A stretch of 64,000 nucleotides of DNA from Jezberella montanilacus (GCF_003003055.1 NZ_PVTV01000013.1:1-64000), one strand, 5' to 3'. Counted from the first letter of the stretch, positions 27,203-36,249 are shown. Program-made: numbers and translations. Notes: generated from the sequence alone by a model not told the origin.

Positions 27203-27833
27203 CACACTTATCCAATTACTTGCTCGCGAGCCAGCGCAGGCGCGTGGAATGCCGTTTGGTTTGAGGTTGGCGGGCTCGGTATTGCTTGCCACCTTGATAT
27301 CGTTGTCCTATGTCGTTTTCAAAATGGGGGTTCAGCCTGATCTTCTGACCAAAATAACTGGCTTTGCTTTCTGGGTGAAGCTTGGCTTTGCGATGTCTTT
27401 ATTGTTTGTTGGATTGGCTATCACAGTCAAATTAGCCAAGCCCGGCAAGGCCAGGTCAAATTTCGTCCTCGCAATGGCTGCGCCAGTTGTTGCCATTTGG
27501 ACAGTCGCTCTCTGGACCATCAGTCAGCCCTCGACAAGCTCACTGAATGAGATGATCGAGGGTAGCTCGTGGCAGGTCTGCTCGATGCGGATTGCATCAC
27601 TATCGGTGCCTTTATTTATTGCGGTATTCTGGTCGTTGAGACACATGGCGCCGACTCGGCCACGATTTGCAGGCTTCACAGCTGGCTTGTTTGCGGGGGG
27701 ACTGGCGGCATGTATTTATGCCCTGTTCTGCGGAGAGTACTCACCTGTCTTTATCGGTATCTGGTATTTGCTGGGGATACTGGCGCCGGCTGTCGTGGGC
27801 GCAGTGCTTGGGAAATGGCTATTGAAGTGGTAA
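27192..27833 (+). CDS. nrsF: NrsF-type (DUF1109) membrane anti-sigma factor
   Basis: 213 aa with six hydrophobic segments and a short cytoplasmic N-terminus, the NrsF/DUF1109 layout. It is translationally coupled to the sigma gene (27192-27202 shared). NrsF holds its sigma factor at the membrane until a signal is sensed through two conserved cysteines. Candidate cysteines are in the WQVCSMR stretch (near residue 131) and the AACIYALFCGEYSP stretch (near residues 178-185). Confidence 0.85.
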   Translation: MNTDTLIQLLAREPAQARGMPFGLRLAGSVLLATLISLSYVVFKMGVQPDLLTKITGFAFWVKLGFAMSLLFVGLAITVKLAKPGKARSNFVLAMAAPVVAIWTVALWTISQPSTSSLNEMIEGSSWQVCSMRIASLSVPLFIAVFWSLRHMAPTRPRFAGFTAGLFAGGLAACIYALFCGEYSPVFIGIWYLLGILAPAVVGAVLGKWLLKW

Positions 27834-27845
27834 AGGCACCTGGGC

Positions 27846-28805
27846 TTAGTGATATAGCGACCGCTCAAACTCGCACAATCTTTTATAGATCGACCTGAGC
27901 TCTGTGATGTCCGTCCATCGATCAATCAGATATGAGAACGACTCGTTGACCTTGCCGAAGGCATTACCCACCTGTTGTATTACCCCGAGCGTAATCAAGC
28001 CTGAAAATAGCGATGGCGCCATCAGCAGATACGGAAAGATAATCATCGCTTGCTGGTACAAATTAGCCCAGAGATTAAAGTAAGCGTAGTGATTGAATAA
28101 TCTGAAATTATTAGCCTTGACGGCTCTGAATAAAGACATGACATCACTTAACACCAAGCAATCGCGCTGATCCTCTGCGTACACGAGCTTCTTGCGGAAC
28201 GCCGCTTCGACTTTTTGGTTGTTGTATTCAAGTTCGGGCAGTAACCTGCCCACAACCCAGGAAATCACCGTGCCGCCAATGGCAGCCAGCAAGGCAAGCC
28301 ACAGAAGCGACCCATCAAAATGCAACCATGTGATGGTCATGTCTGTCGATAATCCCCAAAGGATAGGTATAAAAGACAAAAGCGTGATGACAGCACGGAT
28401 TAAACCCAAGCCTAAGCTTTCCGTCTGTCTGGCAAACCTCATACAGTCTTCTTGAATACGCTGCGACGCACCCTCAATTTCAGTTGGGGTGTTTTTCCAA
28501 CGCGGTAGATATTCAGTAGTCAGCGCTTGACGCCAGCGAAACACATAATGTGAAGCCAAGAGGTTCTCGAGACTTCGTAAAAAAATGTAGGGGAACGCAA
28601 TCCATGCAAAAGTCTGCGCGAACCCCCAAAACTGTCGCAAGCCATCCTGCTGCGCGGGTTTTTGCAACAGGTCAAAAAATCCGCGAAACCATTCATTGAG
28701 CCGAACCGTCTGCCAGACCGTGAGTAAAACGAGGCCCACCATGAAGGACAAACCTCCCCAGGCCCATATCAGCCACTCGCGTTTCATAAAAAAACAGCTG
28801 AACAT
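27846..28805 (-). CDS. SbmA/BacA-like peptide transporter
   Basis: 319 aa. The region from LASHYVFRWRQALTTEYLPRW through ASQRIQEDCMRFA, ELEYNNQKVEAAFRKKLVYAED and the RWTDITELRSIYKRL end aligns block by block with E. coli SbmA from memory. E. coli SbmA is about 406 aa; the extra N-terminal segments are missing here. There is no ATPase domain, so uptake is proton-driven. SbmA/BacA import peptide antibiotics such as microcins and proline-rich peptides. ATG 28805 has AGGAAG upstream; a longer frame to 28850 is weaker. Convergent with nrsF. Confidence 0.85.
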   Translation of the reverse strand: MFSCFFMKREWLIWAWGGLSFMVGLVLLTVWQTVRLNEWFRGFFDLLQKPAQQDGLRQFWGFAQTFAWIAFPYIFLRSLENLLASHYVFRWRQALTTEYLPRWKNTPTEIEGASQRIQEDCMRFARQTESLGLGLIRAVITLLSFIPILWGLSTDMTITWLHFDGSLLWLALLAAIGGTVISWVVGRLLPELEYNNQKVEAAFRKKLVYAEDQRDCLVLSDVMSLFRAVKANNFRLFNHYAYFNLWANLYQQAMIIFPYLLMAPSLFSGLITLGVIQQVGNAFGKVNESFSYLIDRWTDITELRSIYKRLCEFERSLYH

Positions 28806-28967
28806 GCGATCTTCCTCTTGAAATGATGGGAAGACTGCTTCATCGACCACACTTTGAGACTAGCTCAAATCGACGGCAATGTCTGTTTGCTGCAGCACAT
28901 TTCTGGCCACAGTGTGTTTATCATACGCCAGCGTCGCTGAAAATTTTTTTAGAATAATTGCGATTTT

Positions 28968-29657
28968 TTAGTTGTAGACAACTTCCAGCACCTGACTCAG
29001 TGTTGTGCCTTCGAAATTTGGTTTTTCACCAATTTCTTCATAGGGATGCCCAAGCCTGTTAACCCAGAACACATCAAAGCCGAACCATTTGGCTCCCACA
29101 GCGTCCCAGGCATTGCTTGAAACAAAGAGGATTTCATCCTTTCTGAGGCCAAACGCATCCAAGAGCAACTGATAGGATTGAGGGGCGGTCTTAAATAATC
29201 GAACCTCTTCGACGGTAACGACTTTATCCAAGTAGGGTTTGAGTCCATTACTTTCAACTACTGTGGCTAGCATCTCTCGACTACCGTTGGATAAAATCGC
29301 AGTGGCCCGCCCTTGTTCTTTTAAGCTTTTTAAAACACTTAAGCTGTCGGCAAAACCAGTGAGCTTGGCGTACTGATCCATCAGACGTTTTTCGTTTTCT
29401 GAAGACCACTGCAAGCCCAATCGCTTGCAGACATAGCGCTGCGACAGCACAGTAAGATCCCAGAAAGGTAAGTAGTATTTGCTTCCCTGGGTATCAGGAT
29501 CACTCATCGTGACTAAGCGTGTGTATTCTATTTGTCGGTCACGCCACATCAAGGCAAAAGCCTGACCATTACCTGGGTAAAGCTCTTCAGCCAGTTGCCC
29601 CATTGAATAGACGTCAAAAAGCGTACCGTAGGCATCGAACGCCACTAGCTTGTACAT
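28968..29657 (-). CDS. haloacid dehalogenase type II (HAD superfamily)
   Basis: 229 aa. The nucleophile motif AFDAYGTLFDV carries Asp8 as the expected ester-forming residue. Motif II is ILSNGSREML, and the C-terminal VSSNAWDAVGAKWFGFDVFWVNR block is typical of L-2-haloacid dehalogenases. Reaction: hydrolysis of L-2-haloalkanoates with inversion. AAAGGAG precedes the start. It may act on other small acids; no halogen-specific neighbours are present. Confidence 0.85.
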   Translation of the reverse strand: MYKLVAFDAYGTLFDVYSMGQLAEELYPGNGQAFALMWRDRQIEYTRLVTMSDPDTQGSKYYLPFWDLTVLSQRYVCKRLGLQWSSENEKRLMDQYAKLTGFADSLSVLKSLKEQGRATAILSNGSREMLATVVESNGLKPYLDKVVTVEEVRLFKTAPQSYQLLLDAFGLRKDEILFVSSNAWDAVGAKWFGFDVFWVNRLGHPYEEIGEKPNFEGTTLSQVLEVVYN

Positions 29658-29702
29658 ATTGACTCCTTTTTTATCGTCGATTTTTTTTGTTATCCGTTGC
29701 GA

Positions 29703-30374
29703 TCAAAAGGTTTCGTTTTTACTTCTGATCTCGAGTTCCCATGTCCAGGCGGCTTTGGGTTGATTCAGAATTGCCATATACGTTTGGGCAATCGCGTCGG
29801 CCGTCATCGCGTCATGCGCCGGATCGGACTTAACGGAACCATCAATGACAAAATGGGCAACGTGAATACCCTGTGGCGATAATTCACGTGCCAAGCTTTG
29901 AGCTAAACCGCGAACAGCAAACTTGCCCATAGCAAAAGCAGCCGACCCCGCAAACCCCTTCACACTGGCAGTCGCGCCTGTGAAGAAAATTGCGCCATGG
30001 TTTTTTGGGATCATGCGCTTGCTTGCCGCTTGCGCAGTGGCAAACGCTCCGATCGCAGTAATGTGAACCGCATCAGACACTTTTTGTGGGTCGAGTGACA
30101 GGATGTCGCCTTTCACCCGTGCACTGGGATTAAAGAGGACAACCTCTGGTTCACCCAGTGCTTGATCCACACGAGTGAACAATGTTTGGATGTCATCAAC
30201 TGCGCTTGCGTCCACGCTAAACGCATGAGCGCCGATGCTGTCCGCCAGGGGCTTAAGTTTTGTGACATCACGTGAAGCAACGGCAACTGCATAGCCTGCA
30301 GCGATCAATGCTTTGGCGAAACTCAAACTAATACCGGGCCCTGTGCCAATTATTAATGCGACTTTGATTGTCAT
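29703..30374 (-). CDS. short-chain dehydrogenase/reductase family protein
   Basis: 223 aa Rossmann-fold protein with the glycine motif IGTGPGISLSFAKAL. The active-site Ser is probably in FFTGATAS. The usual YxxxK is FAMGK here, a Tyr-to-Phe change, so classical SDR catalysis is doubtful and the protein may bind NAD(P) without the standard reaction. It is divergent from marR across 193 bp that contains tandem operator-like repeats. Confidence 0.8.
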   Translation of the reverse strand: MTIKVALIIGTGPGISLSFAKALIAAGYAVAVASRDVTKLKPLADSIGAHAFSVDASAVDDIQTLFTRVDQALGEPEVVLFNPSARVKGDILSLDPQKVSDAVHITAIGAFATAQAASKRMIPKNHGAIFFTGATASVKGFAGSAAFAMGKFAVRGLAQSLARELSPQGIHVAHFVIDGSVKSDPAHDAMTADAIAQTYMAILNQPKAAWTWELEIRSKNETF

Positions 30375-30488
30375 CGTTGATATCCGATCAAAAATTGCAA
30401 AGTTATTTCAAAATCCTGCATGGTCAATGAATAGTATCCGAAAGACGTTATGTTTTATTTTTGGCCTGTTCCACCTACGTAATTTGCA

Positions 30489-30531
30489 ATTAGTCTGAAT
30501 GCGTACTAATATAGTTTGAATACGTACTAAT
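30489..30531. promoter_or_regulatory. tandem operator-like repeats upstream of marR
   Basis: Two 17 bp direct repeats (TCTGAATGCGTACTAAT at 30494, TTTGAATACGTACTAAT at 30515) are offset by 21 bp, two helical turns. The first also forms an inverted repeat ATTAGT-N10-ACTAAT (30489-30510). Position between the divergent SDR and marR genes suggests MarR binding sites. Confidence 0.6.
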
Positions 30532-30567
30532 TTCACGTACAGGCTTAACAACTAGGGCTGAGTCGAT

Positions 30568-30984
30568 ATGAACTACTTGTCATTGATCAGAGAACTGGTC
30601 ACTACCTACCAAGCTTTTGAGCATTACTCAACAAGCCACATCAAGACGATGGGACTAACCATGACCCAATTCGACATCTTGGCAACCTTGGGCAATCAGC
30701 CCCCCATGACTTGTAAAGAACTGGGCGAGAAGACACTCATCTTGAAAGGCACGATGACAGGCGTTCTAGAGAGGCTTGAGTTAAAAAAATTGATAAAAAA
30801 AATACCCAACGAGTGCGACGGTCGCAGTTACAAAATTGGTTTGACACCAGCAGGCGACAAGATGTTTCAGCAGGCTTTCCCGACTCATCTCAAATACCTT
30901 GAAGAAGCATTCAGCAAATTAGGCGAAAAAAACTTACAGCAAACCGTTGACGGACTAAAAGAAGTAAAGGCACTTTTTAACTAA
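30568..30984 (+). CDS. MarR-family transcriptional regulator
   Basis: 138 aa winged-helix protein. The HTH lies in MTQFDILATLGNQPPMTCKELGEKTLILKGTMTGVLERLE and the wing in CDGRSYKIGLTPAG. MarR dimers usually repress nearby genes until a phenolic or oxidative ligand, or cysteine oxidation, releases them. Cys residues are in the helix region (MTCKEL) and the wing (NECDGR). Downstream DoxX, nitroreductase and GST genes are likely targets. Confidence 0.88.
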   Translation: MNYLSLIRELVTTYQAFEHYSTSHIKTMGLTMTQFDILATLGNQPPMTCKELGEKTLILKGTMTGVLERLELKKLIKKIPNECDGRSYKIGLTPAGDKMFQQAFPTHLKYLEEAFSKLGEKNLQQTVDGLKEVKALFN

Positions 30985-31020
30985 CCAATCGATCTTTACA
31001 CCACAAACTGGACTCATCAA

Positions 31021-31431
31021 ATGAAAAACTACCAAAATACCTTGAACCTTGTTGGCCGTTTACTTATCGCGGCGATGTTTCTGCCTGCTGGGTTGTCCAA
31101 ACTGAACGCATTTGACGGAACCGCCGGCTATTTTGCCTCTTTAGGTTTACCGGTGCCAACCCTTGCCCTGGTAATTGCGATTGCAGTTGAAGTATTGGGC
31201 TCAATTGCTCTCATTGTGGGCTACCAGACACGCGTTATTGCAATTGTTATGGCAATCTTCACTTTGGCAGCCTCTTTTGCTGGCCACGCATTCTGGAACG
31301 TTCCGGCGGATCAAATGCGTGTCATGCAATTGATGTTTTTTAAGAACCTCGCTGTTATCGGTGGTTTCCTGATTTTGGCATCTAACGGTGCTGGCAAATT
31401 CAGTATTGATGGCCGTAAAGAAGCCAACTAG
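31021..31431 (+). CDS. DoxX family membrane protein
   Basis: 136 aa with four membrane segments (LVGRLLIAAMFLPAGLSKL, LALVIAIAVEVLGSIALIVGY, and two more). DoxX family proteins occur with MarR regulators and oxidative or electrophile stress genes. It is 36 bp after marR. Confidence 0.85.
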   Translation: MKNYQNTLNLVGRLLIAAMFLPAGLSKLNAFDGTAGYFASLGLPVPTLALVIAIAVEVLGSIALIVGYQTRVIAIVMAIFTLAASFAGHAFWNVPADQMRVMQLMFFKNLAVIGGFLILASNGAGKFSIDGRKEAN

Positions 31432-31506
31432 TCAGCTAAGTCCTTAAAGGCCTTCCGTCCTTTCACAGAAGTATTCGACTCATCGTTTTTATCAAAGGTA
31501 TACATC

Positions 31507-32121
31507 ATGTTGAACACAATCGACGCAATTAAACAAAGAACTTCTGCTAATAATTTTGATCCGACCCATGTCATGAGCAAGGCTGAGATCGAAGATCTGG
31601 TGAGTCTCGCTATCGAGTCACCCACTTCTTTCAATATGCAAAACTGGCGTGTGATCGCTATCACTAGCCCCGAAGCAAAAGAGCAATTCAAGGCGTTAGC
31701 GTACGGTCAAGCAAAAGTCAAAGACGCAGCCGTAACCTTTGTTTTTGTGGGCAAAATGAAAGGTCACGAGGCCCTACCGGCTCTTGTTAAACCGTTACTG
31801 GACGCAAAAGTGATCGATCAAGCGGCCTACGACGGTTGGATCAACATGGCTAACGGCATGTATGCTGGCAAAGATCAGATCCAGCGCGACGAGGCCATCC
31901 GCTCAGCTTCATTTGCAGCTATGACATTAATGTATGCCGCGCAAGCTAAAGGGTTGGTATCTGGCGCAATGATTGGTTTCGATCCAGTCGGTGTTGCAGC
32001 AGCGTGCAGCTTGAGTGATCAGGAATTTCCGGTCATGATGCTTGCTGTGGGTAAAGCAGCACCAGGTAACTGGCCGCGTAAGCCACGTCTGACAGTGGAT
32101 AAAGTTTTGTCCGTAAAGTAA
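31507..32121 (+). CDS. nitroreductase family oxidoreductase
   Basis: 204 aa flavoprotein. The FMN-binding start AIKQRTSANNFDP and IESPTSFNMQNWRVIAI block and the LPVGKAAP-like end (MMLAVGKAAPGNWPRKPR) are typical. It probably reduces quinones or nitro compounds with NAD(P)H. It lies in the MarR-led run between DoxX and the GST. Confidence 0.87.
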   Translation: MLNTIDAIKQRTSANNFDPTHVMSKAEIEDLVSLAIESPTSFNMQNWRVIAITSPEAKEQFKALAYGQAKVKDAAVTFVFVGKMKGHEALPALVKPLLDAKVIDQAAYDGWINMANGMYAGKDQIQRDEAIRSASFAAMTLMYAAQAKGLVSGAMIGFDPVGVAAACSLSDQEFPVMMLAVGKAAPGNWPRKPRLTVDKVLSVK

Positions 32122-32147
32122 TTTAACCAACAACTAAGAGAGATAGC

Positions 32148-33023
32148 ATGACTGATTCCAACGCATACATGCCGCCCAAAGTCTGGACATGGTCCCAACC
32201 GAGCGGCGGCACTTTTGCCAATATCAACCGCCCAGTAGCAGGCGCGACCCACGATAAAGCCCTACCCGTCGGCCGCCATCCGTTGCAGTTGTATTCGTTG
32301 GGCACTCCGAACGGCGTAAAAATCACCATCATGCTCGAAGAGTTGCTTGCGCTTGGTCACACTGGCGCCGAATATGACGCTTGGTTGGTCAATATCCGCG
32401 AGGGCGATCAATTTGGCTCTGGCTTTGTTGATGTCAATCCAAACTCAAAGATCCCCGCATTGATGGATCATAGCGGGGCTCAACCACAGCGAGTTTTTGA
32501 GTCTGGTTCAATCTTGCTGTATCTTGCAGAGAAGTTCGACGCCTTCTTGCCAAAAGAGCCAGGTGCACGCACAGAGGCCCTGAGCTGGTTGTTCTGGCAA
32601 ATGGGTAGCGCACCTTATCTAGGCGGCGGTTTTGGTCACTTCTATGCCTATGCACCCACTAAGATTGAATACGCGATCGATCGCTTTGCAATGGAAGTCA
32701 AACGAGAGCTTGACGTTCTTGATCGACGCCTGGCGAGTAATGAATACCTTGCCGGCAGCGAATACTCCATCGCCGACATCGCGGTGTTCCCTTGGTACGG
32801 TGGGCTGGTCAAAGGCTGGTCGTATGGTGCCGCAGAGTTTCTGAGTGTTCAGGACTACAAACATGTTCAGCGCTGGGCAGAACTCATCTATAGCCGTCCA
32901 GCGGTCAAACGCGGCCGTATGGTCAATCGCATGACTGGTGAGCCGCACGAGCAATTGCTTGAGCGTCATGACGCCAGCGATTTCGAAACCAAAACTCAAG
33001 ATAAGATCGGCACGACGAAATAG
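32148..33023 (+). CDS. yghU: YghU-type glutathione S-transferase / disulfide-bond oxidoreductase
   Basis: 291 aa, longer than ordinary GSTs. The N-terminus MPPKVWTWSQPSGGTFANINRPVAG and the thioredoxin-fold block YSLGTPNGVKITIMLEEL, NPNSKIPAL, and FESGSILLYLAEKF are characteristic of YghU. The family reduces disulfides with two bound glutathiones rather than conjugating. It closes the MarR-DoxX-nitroreductase run, consistent with redox defence. Confidence 0.88.
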   Translation: MTDSNAYMPPKVWTWSQPSGGTFANINRPVAGATHDKALPVGRHPLQLYSLGTPNGVKITIMLEELLALGHTGAEYDAWLVNIREGDQFGSGFVDVNPNSKIPALMDHSGAQPQRVFESGSILLYLAEKFDAFLPKEPGARTEALSWLFWQMGSAPYLGGGFGHFYAYAPTKIEYAIDRFAMEVKRELDVLDRRLASNEYLAGSEYSIADIAVFPWYGGLVKGWSYGAAEFLSVQDYKHVQRWAELIYSRPAVKRGRMVNRMTGEPHEQLLERHDASDFETKTQDKIGTTK

Positions 33024-33038
33024 CAATTCGATTTAAGT

Positions 33039-33072
33039 GGGCTAGACAGTCGACCAATCGGCTCTCTAGCCC
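33039..33072. terminator. hairpin between convergent GST and flavin reductase genes
   Basis: GGGCTAGA (33039-33046) pairs with TCTAGCCC (33065-33072), leaving an 18 nt loop. There is no T tract, so it may only be an mRNA end-stabilising structure. Confidence 0.35.
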
Positions 33073-33124
33073 TTAGCTAATCGGGATAAGTTTACTGACC
33101 CCTTCGCGAAATATTGGTTGCAAA

Positions 33125-33748
33125 TTAGGCAGACTCTGGTCTGCGCAGCTTCACGAGCTGCTCTTTACCGACCGTGAAGTAATCTGCTGGGCCACCAGCC
33201 CTGAGAACATGACCGGCCTCTGCGGTTTCATAAACACCATCTTTTAGTAACGACTTACTGATGTGTACCTCGACCACTTCACCCAGCACCAACCAAGTGG
33301 GCACTCTTTCGCCCGAAATCCTTTTAAGTTGAATGATCTCGGTGCATTTACATTCAAAGGCAACTTTGGCCTCTGCCACTCTGGGTGGTGTCACCAGCGA
33401 TGACTGCGCTTTTGTCAGGCCTGCCGCATCGAACTCGCTCACTTCTGGTGGGTACGAAAAACAAGACTGATTCATCTGCCCGAGCAAATCAAAGGTGACT
33501 AAGTTCCAGACAAACTCGCCAGTTTCTTCAACGTTTTTAATGGTGTCCTTATAGCCGACACTTGAGAAACCAATGATGGGTGGCACATAATTAAACGCGT
33601 TGAAAAAGCTATAAGGAGCCAAATTGACAACGCCTGTCTTGCTCTGCGTTGAAATCCAACCAATAGGTCGAGGACCTACTATTGCGTTGAAGGGATCATG
33701 CGGCAAACCATGGCCGTTTTTCGGCTCGTAAGAATAGAAATCAGTCAT
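33125..33748 (-). CDS. flavin reductase-like domain protein
   Basis: 207 aa. HDPFNAIVGPRPIGWISTQS at the start, then NLAPYSFFNAFNYVPPIIGFSS, are the FMN-binding motifs of the flavin reductase-like family (PF01613 type). The likely start is ATG 33748 (MTDFYSYEPKNGHG); the longer frame to 33835 overlaps the MFS gene. It lies downstream of the MFS transporter on the same strand. It is either a reductase component or an FMN protein of unknown substrate. Confidence 0.85.
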   Translation of the reverse strand: MTDFYSYEPKNGHGLPHDPFNAIVGPRPIGWISTQSKTGVVNLAPYSFFNAFNYVPPIIGFSSVGYKDTIKNVEETGEFVWNLVTFDLLGQMNQSCFSYPPEVSEFDAAGLTKAQSSLVTPPRVAEAKVAFECKCTEIIQLKRISGERVPTWLVLGEVVEVHISKSLLKDGVYETAEAGHVLRAGGPADYFTVGKEQLVKLRRPESA

Positions 33749-33758
33749 CAAAAAACCC

Positions 33759-35039
33759 TTAAAAAGTTGGCTGCGGATGCCGCTTGATTTGAACGACAAG
33801 AACAGCTGCCACGATACAGGCCAGCCCCGCAGCAAACAAGGCCGGGTTATAGGTCAGCATGAGTGTGCGGGTCAGACCAGCACCGTATGCTGCGGTGGCC
33901 GCACCCAGCTGATGTGCAGCAAACACCCAGCCAAAAATTGCGCCAGCACGCTCTTTACCGAAGGTTTGGGCAGCGAGCTTGACGGTGGGGGGCACGGTCG
34001 CAATCCAGTCAAGGCCGTAGAACATGGCAAACACTGACAAACCGTAAAGCGAGAAGGTCGAGAACGGCAACCAGAACAGAGACAAACCGCGTAGTCCGTA
34101 ATACCAGAAGAGAAGTTTACGATTGTCGTAGCGATCCGACAGATAGCCCGACCAAGTCGTACCGACAAGGTCAAAGGCGCCCATCAGAGCCAAAACCGAC
34201 GCTGCAGGCACTGCCTCGAGACCATTGTCGGCGCACAGCGAGATGAAATGCGTTTGCAGCAAACCATTTGTACTCAAACCGCAAATAAAAAAGCTTCCAG
34301 CAAGAATCCAGAAAACCTTGTTGCGCGAGACTTCAGCAAGTAAGGTGAAAGGTCCCCAGAAATTCAGCGGCACTTTAACGGGAGACGGTTCTTCAGACTG
34401 ACCTTCAGGCTCACCAAAGGCGCGCAAGCCCACATCTTGGGGATGATCACGCATAAACATGATTGCCAATAAACCTACGCATGCACAGGCGAACACCACA
34501 GGTAGAACGGCATAGCGCCAACCGAGGTGCTCAATGATCCAGGCCGCAGCGGGCAGAAATAAAAGCTGGCCTGTAGCGGTGCTCGCAGCAAACAACCCCA
34601 CCACCAGTCCACGATTAGTCGTGAACCACCTATTTGCCACGATGGCGCCAAGGACGAGCGCTGTCAACCCGGTTCCGCAGCCCAAGACGAGGCCCCAGAG
34701 CAAAAACAATTGCCATAATTGCGTCACAGTTGGGGCCAATGCCATAGCGATCGATATAAAACAAGCTGCCGTCACCATGATCCTGCGCAAGCCGAATCTT
34801 GCAATAAAAATTGCAGCAAAAGGCCCAAGCAAACCAAACAGTGCGAAGCGCACAGCGAATACGGACGACAACTGATCTGTGGTCCATCCGAACTCTTTGC
34901 TCAGTGGCTGCAACATTGCACCCGGCAGTCCTAGCGCCGCTGACGTCGTCAGCATGGCAAGAAACGTCACTAAAGCAATCACCCATGCGTAATGAATGTC
35001 GCGGCGTTGAAGAAACATACTAGTGAACCGAGCAAGCAT
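33759..35039 (-). CDS. major facilitator superfamily transporter
   Basis: 426 aa, 12 predicted membrane segments with a central cytoplasmic loop (EPEGQSEEPSPVKVP). The block LGLRRIMV is a relaxed motif A. It most resembles monocarboxylate/oxalate-formate type MFS proteins. ATG 35039 (MLARFTSMFLQRRDIHYAW) has AAGGA upstream and is preferred to 35102. The flavin reductase gene follows 10 bp after its stop. Confidence 0.87.
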   Translation of the reverse strand: MLARFTSMFLQRRDIHYAWVIALVTFLAMLTTSAALGLPGAMLQPLSKEFGWTTDQLSSVFAVRFALFGLLGPFAAIFIARFGLRRIMVTAACFISIAMALAPTVTQLWQLFLLWGLVLGCGTGLTALVLGAIVANRWFTTNRGLVVGLFAASTATGQLLFLPAAAWIIEHLGWRYAVLPVVFACACVGLLAIMFMRDHPQDVGLRAFGEPEGQSEEPSPVKVPLNFWGPFTLLAEVSRNKVFWILAGSFFICGLSTNGLLQTHFISLCADNGLEAVPAASVLALMGAFDLVGTTWSGYLSDRYDNRKLLFWYYGLRGLSLFWLPFSTFSLYGLSVFAMFYGLDWIATVPPTVKLAAQTFGKERAGAIFGWVFAAHQLGAATAAYGAGLTRTLMLTYNPALFAAGLACIVAAVLVVQIKRHPQPTF

Positions 35040-35216
35040 TAGCGCTATCCTTGACTTCACGGCATCGCCGTGCCATTGAACCGACAGGTCATTAATCGAC
35101 AACTTTGTACCAAAATATTAACCTTTGTTAGCGCTTGTGGCGCATCAACGCCGAAGTAAAAGATGGATAAACTAATGATGCGCGGATATGACCATCACCA
35201 ACTAGGACAATGCCTC

Positions 35217-35900
35217 ATGCTGAAACTCTACTTCCATCCTTCTCCAAATCCCATCAAGGTAGCGCTATACCTCGAAGAAACAAATACTCCGTATGAGATT
35301 GTCGTGACGGACACGCGCAAAGGGGACCAGCACAAGCCTGAGTTTCGCCTGATCAATCCAAATGGCAAAACACCCGCACTCGTTGATGGTGATATTCAAG
35401 TTTTCGACAGTACTGCCATCATGCTCTACCTGGGCGAAAAAATTGGCAAGTTCATGCCTCCCAAGCATCCAGCAGCACATGCTGAGTTCTACTCTTGGTT
35501 AATGTTTCTGGCGACAGGCATCGGCCCTTACTGTGGTCAGCTTGTTCACTTTAAACACTTCGCGCCCGAGAAGCTCGAATACGCGCTCAATCGTTATGAC
35601 TTTGAAGCTTGGCGTCATTGGGATATTTTAGAAGCTCGTCTTGCCAAACAGCCTTATATGCTTGACGAATACGGCATTTTAGATATGTCAGTCTGGGCGT
35701 GGGCAAGAATGATTCCGTTTTTCTTTGGTACCGATGCTTGGGAAAAACTCCCAAGTGTTAAGCGGCTCTTGGATGAAATCAATGCAAAGCCAACTGCTCA
35801 AGCTGTAGAAGCCATCAAAACTCAATACACCTTTAAAATGGAAGTCGACGAGGATTCGAGAAAAAATCTGTTTCCCAGTAACGAACGTTTAAAAAAATGA
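35217..35900 (+). CDS. glutathione S-transferase family protein
   Basis: 227 aa. Thioredoxin-like N-domain YFHPSPNPIKVALYLEE, cis-Pro region NPNGKTPALVDGD, and DSTAIMLYLGEK glutathione-binding block, then the helical C-domain. The start MLKLYFHPS at 35217 has AGGA upstream; the longer frame from 35163 is not family-like. Similar in general plan to the GST at 32148 but without its N-terminal extension. Confidence 0.88.
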   Translation: MLKLYFHPSPNPIKVALYLEETNTPYEIVVTDTRKGDQHKPEFRLINPNGKTPALVDGDIQVFDSTAIMLYLGEKIGKFMPPKHPAAHAEFYSWLMFLATGIGPYCGQLVHFKHFAPEKLEYALNRYDFEAWRHWDILEARLAKQPYMLDEYGILDMSVWAWARMIPFFFGTDAWEKLPSVKRLLDEINAKPTAQAVEAIKTQYTFKMEVDEDSRKNLFPSNERLKK

Positions 35901-36014
35901 AACCGTTCTAGGAGCCTGTCTGGTCAATGTGCTTTACCAGACAGAGTAAATATCCCAGCAGATCTACGCTCTAGTGACCAACTTCCATTTTCGGATTTCG
36001 GTACTGGAGCCAAT

Positions 36015-36221
36015 ATGAAGATCATCAGAGTACTTCTCATTAATTTAGGATTATTAGTTGCCTTGGGCGGTTGCTCAGGGATGTCACGCCAAGGTCAGGA
36101 TACGGCAGTTGGCGCAGGTGTCGGGGCGATCGGCGGAGCGGTCTTGACGGGCGGTAGCGTTCTTGGCACGCTCGGTGGAGCAGCAGTTGGGGGTGTCGTT
36201 GGTCATGAAGCGGGTCGATAA
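36015..36221 (+). CDS. small glycine-zipper lipoprotein
   Basis: 68 aa. Lipobox ALGGC gives lipidation at about Cys20. The mature part is a glycine zipper (GAGVGAIGGAVLTGGSVLGTLGG...), as in OsmB/Rick_17kDa-like outer-membrane lipoproteins. The helix hairpin is probably membrane inserted. It stands alone. Confidence 0.82.
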   Translation: MKIIRVLLINLGLLVALGGCSGMSRQGQDTAVGAGVGAIGGAVLTGGSVLGTLGGAAVGGVVGHEAGR

Positions 36222-36249
36222 CGATTACCTGTTTAATGTTCTGGGCAGT

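Noticed and set aside
36015-36221. Possible cell-surface repeat (OsmB-like) as part of the GST unit
   Set aside because: It is 115 bp away with its own start region; operon membership is not supported.
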